From positions 8,738,811 to 8,802,810 of the forward strand of contig NW_024037062.1 of NCBI RefSeq assembly GCF_015706575.1: 64,000 nt of DNA. Reading direction: 5' to 3'. Positions 55,901-64,000 of this stretch are shown here, one piece after another (position 1 is the first letter of the stretch; each line of letters begins with the position of its first letter). The translations under genes were made by a program, and so were the position numbers. The notes beneath the pieces were generated by a model. It was not told the DNA's origin. It made no database searches and was given only the letters and a program-made list of their open reading frames with translations. The DNA comes from Patiria miniata. Its lineage: Eukaryota > Echinodermata > Asteroidea > Valvatida > Asterinidae.

Positions 55901-58045
55901 GTGTCAAAATAGTCGCAAGGCATCTGAACAACTGTCAAAGAAACTTGGTAGGATTTAAGAAATGCTTTGCGACGATAGGAGCCAAAATGTACACCGAGGG
56001 GTGCTGAGGCCCCTCCCCCTTTCTAGCTTTTCCTGCCGGTCTTAAGGTAATTAGTCTGACCTAAAAGCCCTCTTTAAGTAATATTTTCATGTTCCACAAG
56101 TGCCAAGGCATCAATACAAACTGCTTTCATTTTCTCCTCTACCGTTGCAACGCAACGGTATCAGCGAAAATGAAAAAGAGGAGGTGACGGCGGCGGCCAC
56201 GCCCACCCTTCGCGCTTTTTGGGCCGCTCTTAAGTTAATTAGTCTGATCTAAAATCGCTCTTAAGTTATATTTCCATAATCTACAAGTTCCAAGCTATCA
56301 AATGATACTGGTTTTGTTCTTCTTCTCAAAATTTTGATTAAATGCAAAATTGGCCACACTTGGCATGGCGCCAATGGGCCTTTGTCTGATCTAGCGAAAC
56401 TTAAGACTTGCCATTCTGTGATCAGGGTCGATGATACTATGCTTTAAGACAATCAGAAGATTTGTTCCCAAAATTTGGATAAAACCCTATCCAGCTCTCA
56501 GTCTAATTGTTTGTGAAGTTACATCGGTGAAAGGGCAAATTGAACAATGCCGTTGGACTACCTTCATCGGTGTACTTGATCCATCATCGGTGACGTCAGT
56601 CCATTCTTGGCCATCGTCGCTGTAGGCCACTTTGAACTCTGTCACCCTGCCCCATCCGGTCCCCTGGGTGATAACGCCAGTGATGGTGACATTGGAACCG
56701 AGGTCGACTTGGACCCACGGATTGGTTTCACTATTTCCCACATTACACCAGCCCTCTCCTGCAGAGGAAGCAGATAGTCAAACATGCTGAGCATAAAATA
56801 CTGCTTGGCAAATTGATGTGCTTAGCAAAAACTGACAACCTGCCACAAGCATTGCACCTGGGAGAGGCTACACTTGCAAAGTAAGCGGATAATAAGGAGA
56901 AAGTATCGCATGACTAGTTTTATAAGCAAATCAAAAATCGGCAGGGAAATAGTCACAAGCAATGCACAGACTTTTTGCTGGTAACCCTCCTTTATGTGTT
57001 TTATACAGCCTGTCCCCCAAAAATGCTGCAAGCAGAAACGGGCTCTGTGTCCTTGGAAATTTGAAAAATACTTCATGATGCTTATATAATGTTAAATCAC
57101 GGATATTCAGCTTTCAAATGCTATTTGTTTCATCAATTTTGCTTTTGCCAAGTTAGAGATAAAGTCCGTTGAAAACAAACACTCGAAAATCAATGTGTAC
57201 CACTTTCTACATTATTAGGCCTATGACATAACAAGACATGGCACCTGTTCAAAACCGACTTCAATTGAGGTTCGCAATTCAAGAAGATATGTTTTTATGA
57301 TGATGATTTGGAGAGTGTGTTGCAAATAATGAAAAGAACATTATAATATAAATAACTAAAGTGTTTCTTCACCTATTCATTACTAATTGTATTTCTGCAC
57401 GATCATACATGTGTATAATACTGGCAATTTCTGTTTATAGCATCAGCTTACGGAAAGTGGCACAAGTTTGAGTGTTTGTGTTCAACGGACCATATCTTTG
57501 GTTTGGCAAAAGCAAAATTGATAAAACAAATAGCTAGCATTTGAAAGCTTAATATCCCAGGTTTAACATTATATAAGCATCATGAAACATTTTTCAATAG
57601 ACACAGAGCCCGTTTCTGCTTGCAGCATTTTTTTTTTGGGGGGGGGGGACAGGTTGTATGTTGTGCTTAGCATCTCTATATGACAGTCAGCCATTGAGGA
57701 ATGAACGACTTGTGAAACTTGTGAAAGTTCCTGACCACAAAATGTGTAGTTATACAACTGAGCAAAGCAGACTTCACTTTGAAGCACCACCCCTCCGAGG
57801 AGAGTCTTAAACGTTTGGCATTTTTTGTCACTTTTGACGAATTGTTTTTGTTTGAGTTGTCTCATTCTTCATCCCATGTAACTGTTGAACGAAAATAACA
57901 TTACCTTGCATGTCAAGCCGAGCCCTAGTGGGTTGGTAAGAGGGACCCGAAATGGACGACGCTGTGATGCTTGCATCTTGGATGCGACCATCTTCCATCC
58001 CAAAGGGTCCCACCTCTGAGCACTTCAAATCATCTGTCGGAGGTA
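52836..58045 (-). CDS. F5/8 type C (discoidin) domain protein, three internal exons of an unnamed gene
   Basis: Exons 58045-57905, 56758-56562 and 52927-52836 on the minus strand join in phase into most of one discoidin domain. It begins VPPTDDLKCSEVGPFGMEDG, has RIQDASITASS, GWCNVGN, WVQVDLGSNVTITGVITQG, FKVAYSDDGQEWTDV and FPGNSDRDTHV, and ends ARFLRILPTQW. This fold usually binds membrane lipids, glycans or partner proteins outside the cell. The final Arg-Glu-Gly-Cys segment should be in a further exon that I could not find. No signal peptide or neighbouring domain is visible, so the full protein and its role are unknown. Invertebrate deuterostomes carry many such genes. Confidence 0.85.
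53265..53480. mobile_element. pair of tRNA-derived SINE heads in opposite orientations
   Basis: Minus-strand head at 53268-53345 (TGGTCGAGTGGCAAGAC, GTGGGTTCCAGTCCCAC) and plus-strand head at 53400-53480 (GGGTTTGAGTCCCAACC). Confidence 0.55.
53490..56500. mobile_element. 3-kb inverted-repeat element filling a discoidin-gene intron
   Basis: The left end (AGAGCTGGATAGGGTTT, AATTTTGGGAACAAATC) is mirrored at 56445-56502. Inside are direct repeats: GCGACGATAGGAGC near 54452, 55587 and 55968, and a longer block at 54640-54960 repeated at 56150-56470. It has no transposase frame. Confidence 0.65.
54938..55218. mobile_element. AGGGAAAATA-family element, copy 5, left end missing
   Basis: Only the right half remains (GGGTGCAGGCCAGCTAGACT onward), ending at TTAA 55219-55222, inside the 3-kb inverted-repeat element. 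Confidence 0.65.
56562..56758 (-). CDS. discoidin-domain exon B
   Basis: 197 nt coding the domain core: GEGWCNVGNSETNPWVQVDL, GSNVTITGVITQGTGWGRVT and EFKVAYSDDGQEWTDV. The acceptor is CCTCTGCAG and the donor GTAGTC. It leaves in phase 0, matching exon C. Confidence 0.9.
57009..57653. mobile_element. foldback element in a discoidin-gene intron
   Basis: Arms of about 140 bp, from CCTGTCCCCC at left to GGGGGACAGG at right, both containing ATGCTGCAAGCAGAAACGGG or its complement. No clear target duplication. Confidence 0.75.
57905..58045 (-). CDS. discoidin-domain exon A
   Basis: 141 nt coding the domain start: TDDLKCSEVGPFGMEDGRIQ, then DASITASSISGPSYQPTRARLDMQ. The acceptor is ATTTTCCAG and the donor GTAATG. 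It enters in phase 1 and leaves in phase 1. CSEVGPFGMEDGRI is the classic opening of F5/8C domains. Confidence 0.88.
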
Positions 58046-58164
58046 CTGGAAAATATCAATCAGGGTGGGGCCGGGTTCATCAAAACGATCATTTTTTTTA
58101 ATGCACATCACGGCCGGGCGCGGAATCCGCCTTCTCCTGATCTTAGAAATGTGTTATGAAACTT

Positions 58165-58877
58165 CGTCACCGTTTTCACGAAGGGGCGAATTTCATGAAA
58201 ATCGCCTGTTTTTCCAAATTTGTTTTTTGGTGAAAATGATTAAATATATCAATATCTACAACCTGCTGAGGCTATACTTTCAATAAATTAATTAAAATCT
58301 TAATTAACCTAATTAACGAATGGGCGAATAGTGCCGTTTTGCATTTTCATGAAGGGGCGAATTTCCACACTCTATGGTATTAATAAATGTTCAGTAAATA
58401 AATACATTGTAATACAATGCCGCGTTACCACGAAGGGGCGAATTTCAGGCGCGTGCAATAAAACGTTTTCACGAAGGGGCGAATTTCAAGGCGCACGCGC
58501 AGTGGGGCAGAATCTGCGCATACTGTACAAAAAATGCATTGACTCAGACCGCAGTAGGGCGAAATCTGCGCGTACTCACTTTAGCGTTTTCACGAAGGGG
58601 CAAATTTGCTAATTGGTTGGGTTTTTTTCGTTTTCACGAACAGCCACTTTTCTTAATTGATTAATTTTGCAAAACTAATCACCTATTTTTCCTAAAGTTT
58701 GCTACATTTAGGAATATTAGAATCTCTTCTTTCCTCTGATACCTAAATCTTGCATATTTTATGCATTTTTTAGTTTCAAATTGTCAAATGAAAAAAGACC
58801 AACTTTAAACGCGATTATCTCGAATGTTTGTTCAGACAGTGAAATACTTAATTCGCCTCTTCGTGAAAACGGTGACG
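58165..58877. mobile_element. 713-bp inverted-repeat element with internal copies of its terminal motif
   Basis: The ends are inverted repeats of about 28 bp (CGTCACCGTTTTCACGAAGG at left, complement at right). ACTT flanks both sides (58161-58164, 58878-58881). Inside, TTTTCACGAAGGGGCGAATT or close variants recur near 58345, 58428, 58466 and 58584. No coding sequence is seen. The family is not assigned. Confidence 0.8.
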
Positions 58878-59159
58878 ACTTGGTATGTTGATTTTGATTT
58901 GTACATTGACGCTGTAGCTCAATCAGACGAAGTGTTTCAAGTATTGTGATTATCATGTTTCACTCAAGCGTCCGTGAATGAATGCAAATCTCTTGTGTGT
59001 AACAGGGTTGATAATTGTTACAAATTTGCATATTACAACTCGCGACACAAAGGTCAGGTCATCCACACCAGATGTGAGATGCGAGATGGCATATGGGGAA
59101 CACCTTAGTAGCGCGAATTTCACTTTAGAAGTGTGCCTAGGCTCGTTTGAATGAGCGAC

Positions 59160-59297
59160 AAATAAGTCTTTCATCAGATATAAGTCGTTTAAACCAGATT
59201 AAAAAAAGTCGTTTAAACAAGATAAAATCCGTCGTTTAAACGAGATAAATAAGGAGTTTCAACGAGATAATTAATCGTTTAAACAAGATAATAAGTC
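59160..59297. repeat. minisatellite of GTCGTTTAAACGAGATAA-like units (left part)
   Basis: Five to six imperfect units of about 20-25 bp built on GTTTAAACGAGAT. The array is interrupted by the Penelope-like element and resumes at 61041-61066. Confidence 0.85.
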
Positions 59298-61036
59298 TTA
59301 AAATTAATGTGGCCTGACGTTGCGAACTTAGCAAGTTCTTCTTCAGAGGCTAAAACAGAAATGACAGAGGTACATACATTAACATGGGGGTGCACACAAA
59401 CATGCAGGGCTGAAAGAAGAAACACAAAAGGAGGATTAGGTGGGAAAGGTGTAGAAAGATGCAGGGAGGGTGGATGAGAGAACAAAGAAACAAAGGGAGA
59501 GGGCAAACCACAAGGGGTCTTGTGTAAACAGGGGAGGGACCAGAAAGGGGAAGGATCAAAGGTCACAGGGAGTGGGAACAGACAAAAGAGTGTGAGAGTG
59601 AAGGGATGATGTGGGGGGGGGGGACAGTATTGAGGTGGAAAGGGATGAAAGATGGGGGAAGATGGGTAAACACAAACAAGGAAGACCAGGTGGATTATCT
59701 GTAACAGAAGACAATGGAGGAAGAAAAGGATTAGTCATTTCCAAGTTGGATGTTGAGACCATGTGGTTGAATAGTTCGAAGACGATTCATCCACACTTTC
59801 TCTCTGCTGAGGCGAACTGAGTCCTTGCGATGGCCAAGAGATTCAATGCCCTGCAAAATCATATCAGAAATGGAGTGGTTAGGCAGGTTGAAGTGATGAC
59901 CAACAGGGGTGTCTAGTTTCTTGGTGTTGACCGTTGACCGGTGGGCATAGAAACGCTTCTTGAGCGTATTCTTAGTCTCACCTACATACTGCACTCCACA
60001 GACCCTGCAAGAAATGAGATATATGACATTAGAGGTGTTACAAGTGATGTTACCAATGGTTCTGTGGGTAGTGACAGAAGAGTGGCCAGAAAAGGAGTCA
60101 GACTCCTGGATATGAATCTGGCAGACAACACATCTGGAACTGCACTTGAAAGTACCATGCTGGGTGGGAGGGGATGCATCTAAGGAAGGGACTTCAGCTC
60201 GAACAATCAAGTCCCGTAGATTTCGAGGACGCCTGTAAGCCAATGTGGGGCCGTTGGGGATGGCGCGGGCAAGGCGATCTGAAGTATGGAGGATATGATG
60301 ATTGTCATTAGTGATTTTGCGAAGGGGAGGGAGATTGGGGTGAAACGTGGTAACCAAGGGAATCATGGGTTTGGCCATGGCATCAGGGGCCTTTCCCGTG
60401 AGAGCTAGATTTCTGGGGATAGCTTTAGCTCTGGCAATGGCACGATGAACTTGGCGAGAGCTGTGACCCCTGGCCACCAAGTTGTTCCTCAGTATCTGTG
60501 TATGGCGGGAAAAATCGGAATCATTAGAACAAATTCTTCTGAGTCTGAGTGCCTGGCTAAACGCTATGCCAGTTTTGCAGTGCCTGGGGTGACAGCTGGA
60601 CGAGTGGAGGTACTGGTGGGTGTCTGTGGGTTTGGAATACAGGTCAGTGGTTAGTGAGTTGCCTTGCTTGCGGACGGTGACATCCAGAAAGTGGGTTTGG
60701 TGAGCCGAGAACTCCGATGTGAATTTGATGGTTCTGTGGAAAGAATTGATGTGGTTAGTGAAGGTCAAGAGACTGTCCTCATCACTGGTCCAGATGAAAA
60801 AAAACATCATCAATATATCTCCACCAGATCCAAGGGCGACATGGGGCCGAGGCAAGAATGCGTTCTTCGAGATCGCCCATGAAGAGGCAAGCCATCGACG
60901 GGGCCATGCGAGTGCCCATTGCAGTGCCGTGTACCTGTAGATAGTGTTCACCAAGGAAGGAAAAATTGTTCTTCGTTAGTATAAGTCTCATGAGGGTGCC
61001 AACATCACTGATGAGTGAAAAAAACTTCTTTTTTTT
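59298..61036 (-). mobile_element. 5'-truncated Penelope-like element with GIY-YIG endonuclease
   Basis: A minus-strand retroelement fragment codes the end of a reverse transcriptase (AMGTRMAPSMACLF, YIDDVFF), then a Cys-rich linker (KCSSRCVVC) and a GIY-YIG nuclease. RT followed by GIY-YIG is diagnostic of Penelope-like elements. The same 14 bp, CAAGATAATAAGTC, flanks both ends (59284-59297 and 61037-61050) and looks like a target-site duplication. The 5' half is missing, as is usual for such insertions. The 3' non-coding part is 59298-59730. Confidence 0.88.
59731..61036 (-). pseudogene. Penelope-like RT/GIY-YIG reading frame, truncated and frameshifted
   Basis: The RT part reads in one frame down to about 60785 (fingers and palm pieces, catalytic YIDD); the rest, including the nuclease, reads in another frame down to 59731. 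The switch is at a run of eight T on the coding strand just after YIDD, so a one-base slip probably broke the frame. The nuclease shows VIYLISCRVCGVQYVGETKN at about 59955-60035, an Arg in KKRFYAHR, and a late REKVWMNRL with the expected Glu. The missing RT N-terminus means this copy cannot be active. Confidence 0.85.
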
Positions 61037-61068
61037 CAAGATAATAAGTCGTTTAAACGAGATACTAT
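61037..61068. repeat. minisatellite of GTTTAAACGAGAT units (right part)
   Basis: A duplicated target (61037-61050) and one more unit, continuing the array at 59160-59297 on the other side of the inserted retroelement. Confidence 0.8.
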
Positions 61069-61069
61069 G

Positions 61070-62520
61070 TCGTTGTTTTTTTTTTGGGGGGGGGGGGTTT
61101 GGTTTGGCAGCAAAATAATACCGGTAAGCTCTACAAAACGCAGAGCCAGGCCATGTTGTTGTTGTTTTTTTTTATAATTTACACGCTAGCGGTTTTGGCG
61201 CAAAAGTCGGCGCAATGACATGAAACAAATTAATGCGCGTCAGTATCAGATTATTTTTTTTCTGAGACCGGCATTTTTTAAAGGGATATTACATTCTCGA
61301 ATGCGCCAAGTTGGGCAACAAAATCGGAAAGAGCATTTAAAAGAAGGATAAAAATATCGACACCATAACCATCCTTTAAAAGTCAAAATTTTGACTGTTG
61401 TATGCTACTCTTAAATTCTGCCGCTTTTGTCTTACCAGTGCATCGTATTTTGCGGACGTGCGAGAAACAGTATTTGTGCCGTGTGTATTATGTGCCACAC
61501 ACGCGCAACGAGTACCGTACATTGAATGGTCACGGCTGAAATGTCCGCCTCGTCCGATCCACGTGATGTAAACGACCGTCCCCCCCCCCTTCTTTCTTGG
61601 GAACGGTAAGACATTAGAATAGTTTCCTTTCAACCAGACCTTTGAAATAGGATAAGTATTAATCAATCCAAAACATGACATTTTCGGGGATTTTAGGCCG
61701 CAATTCCCTTTAAAACGCTAAAATCCGCGGATACACGAGAAAGTTGCATGCCTTTTAAAAATAATTTTGATTCGCCAGGGGGACTATACTTTAATGGTTT
61801 TGATTTATTGATTGATTGATTGATTTGATTGATTGACATTTATATACAATGGTATACAATAGAAAGTGTTGTGGTTCTTGTGCTCAAAACATTAAAATAC
61901 ATTAAACTTTACATTACAAACATTAAACAACCACATAATTTAAATTAATTCCCCCTTGAAATATCTTCCTAAAAAAATAAAAGTCATTAACAAGACAAAC
62001 GAATTATTACACTGTAATGTAACCAGTGCTTTGACTAGCCCGCCGCCGTATTTACTCGCATTTGGCTAGCGAGCTGCCACTGAGCTCGATCCATTAATAT
62101 GCCTACATGGCAATCCCCCCCCCCGGAGATTCCACTGTCGACGCCGCTGTCCCCTCCAAATCCTGACTAGAAATCGCCGCCATTGGTGTGTAATCCGACG
62201 GGTTACCCCAAGCGTTACGCGTACTCTGTGATGAAAAACCCATATGTGTACATGGAGTACTCCGTTTTGATATTTTTTTTTATGTTGGCTCTCCTTTTCA
62301 GTGAACTATACAATTGAAATATCATAGATAATTTGACTTCATTTATTGATTTTCATCGATGCCTAATTGATTTTGGGAGAGCTAGCAATTAATGGTTGTG
62401 TCTCTTTTGTGTATTTTCCCTGAGTTACTGCATTCGAAATGAACGAGGCTTACCTTATGATCCAATTGATGAGAGGAAAAATATTACCAGAAAGGCCTTG
62501 GCAATGTTGCGTTCAAAGAT
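61070..62520. other. no gene recognised
   Basis: Homopolymer-rich, with the TTGA repeat. Confidence 0.4.
61806..61838. repeat. TTGA tetranucleotide repeat
   Basis: Eight near-perfect TTGA units. Confidence 0.85.
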
Positions 62521-62525
62521 ACTAT

Positions 62526-63005
62526 AGGTTTTCCCGGCTATTTAAAAACATTTTCTTTCAAATCACCAACTCTAACATTCAATTTCGCCCGAGAAACATT
62601 TCACATGCTTTAAGAAAACCACTTGAGTCATTTACCATTTAATTTCAAAGTTTGGTCACCCTCTTTAGTCACCGGGTCGAGAATATTCGACATTACAGAT
62701 CAAATTCGTCTAAGCTGTTTCCGAATGGCAGCATTCAGAGATCGAGTTCTTCTTATATAAATCAATTAGACGAATTTGATTTCTGAATAACAAGGTTTGG
62801 CGTGGACGAGACGAGATCGAATACTCCGGGACGAAAACGTGTAAAACTAATCACTGTTGGAATTTGCTTGTATGAACTGAATTTGAAATTGACAAAAGAC
62901 AAAATTAAACATTGGAAGTGCACTAAATGGATGTTGATGGACGAATTTGAATATTAGAAACAGTGAATTCGAATGAAGAACGTTTTGAAATAGCCGGGAA
63001 AACCT
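62526..63005. mobile_element. inverted-repeat element with AGGTTTTCCCGGCTATTT ends
   Basis: Ends of about 27 bp match in inverse orientation with two mismatches. A related motif at 63081 suggests a partial third copy. Confidence 0.65.
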
Positions 63006-63099
63006 AAAATAAAAATAGTGACAACCGTGGCCCAATTTTTTAAATTTTATTTGAAACGACAGTAATATTTGTCTTATTATAGGTTTACCCGGCCAATTT

Positions 63100-64000
63100 C
63101 ACCAAGTTTTCATTCAATTTAACGCCTGACTCATTCGATTTAGATTGCAAATTGAAAGATCACGCAGATCGGCATTCGACAATCAAAAAGAATTATTCAA
63201 TTTCACTATCCGAGCATTCTATCGCCTTTTAGCTTCACTCGTCCCTATCAAAGATGCGTTTATATTAAAAGTATCGCGTTGTTCATTCAATTTCGTCTAA
63301 ACCATTAGTAAGGAGTTGATCGGGCATTCGTTTTCATTAATGGGCAAACATATTTCACATTTTGTCAAACATCTTTTAAGACTTCATATGTGTCCGTATT
63401 CCTTTAATAGCGTTACTCATATGTAATGTCTTCAATCCGAAGATGCCATTCTTTCTTTCTTAATTAAAGGGTATGTGCAATGAAATTTCTCAGGAATTCT
63501 TTTTGTGTAACTCTTTGTGAAATGTAAAAAAACTACACATTTGACAACATTTTTTGGTTAATGTTATTGCAAAAGTGCACTTCTTTAAATATTTAAAAGT
63601 GTCCATGTTTTTCCAGACTACGTATGAGCGCGCTGTTACTGTGATGTCATTTCAGGAAGTTCAGGGTTTTTTCTTTCAACTTACTCTTCCAAAATTTGCT
63701 AATTCAAAACATTTGTGGGAAAGGGTTGCTCGATGGCTTACTGCCATGTACTGACACATCAAAGAATCACCAAATAAAAGAAATTTATGACAGCAAAATA
63801 TCCAAAATTCTAACAACTGTTTGTGCTGAAATAGCCATGTAACATAAGCCACGCCAGGAATGCCATCACAGATTTTTTGATTAATATAAAACTTTGCATA
63901 AACATAAAAACAGAGAGGGCACCAAAACAACCTTTTAAAATGGATAAATAAAACTTGCAAATAAGGTTAAATGTGACACAAAGATGTATTTCCAAGGTTT
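63100..64000. other. no gene recognised
   Basis: AT-rich; repeated CATTCGATTT-like words only. Confidence 0.4.

Noticed and set aside
58150..58640. Regular GAAGGGGCGAATT repeats as a CRISPR-like array
   Set aside because: Spacing is irregular, the unit is part of a transposon end, and the DNA is eukaryotic.
59941..60882. Plus-strand frames of 69-80 codons
   Set aside because: Antisense shadows of the Penelope-like reading frame.

Overview
This window looks like nuclear DNA of a marine invertebrate deuterostome. An echinoderm is my best guess; that is an inference from the style of the genes and repeats, not from a search. The DNA is AT-rich and repeat-laden, with short exons in long introns and GT-AG splice sites. 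There is no sign of prokaryotic operons, CRISPR arrays or phage. Most long open frames are chance frames in repeats or shadows of exons.

Three genes can be read. (1) A complete ZFAND4-like gene lies on the minus strand, 26915 down to 10549. It has nine coding exons including a 52-nt exon, and every junction keeps phase to give 548 aa: an N-terminal ubiquitin-like domain, a disordered middle and a C-terminal AN1 zinc finger. (2) A complete SLC9B/NHA2-type sodium/proton antiporter gene lies on the plus strand, 29130 to 39023. Its nine coding exons give 672 aa, including the Asp-Asp ion site and an unusually long N-terminal tail with four YxxP motifs. The two genes are head to head, about 2.2 kb apart. 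(3) Three minus-strand exons (58045 down to 52836) encode nearly all of one F5/8C (discoidin) domain from a gene I cannot name.

The remainder is mostly mobile elements and their relics. There are three families of TTAA-flanked non-autonomous elements; two of them share a central palindrome that stays palindromic although its bases change. There are GGCC-ended elements with TTA/TAA duplications (Harbinger-like), a long-armed foldback with a 9-bp duplication and a second element nested in its right arm, and several other inverted-repeat elements. A 5'-truncated Penelope-like retroelement sits in a small satellite, and tRNA-derived SINEs are scattered around. Tandem arrays include about seven copies of the final SLC9B coding segment just after its stop codon, two arrays of a ~320-bp unit (44.9-45.6 kb and 47.9-49.0 kb), and a G-rich array at 50.8-51.5 kb.

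Layout: 0.6-7.5 kb repeats; 10.5-26.9 kb ZFAND4-like gene with intronic elements; 27-29.1 kb divergent intergenic region; 29.1-39.0 kb SLC9B-like gene; 39.0-40.1 kb terminal-exon array; 40.7-52 kb repeats and arrays; 52.8-58.0 kb discoidin exons; 58.2-61.1 kb inverted-repeat element and Penelope-like element; 61-64 kb non-coding with one more inverted-repeat element.
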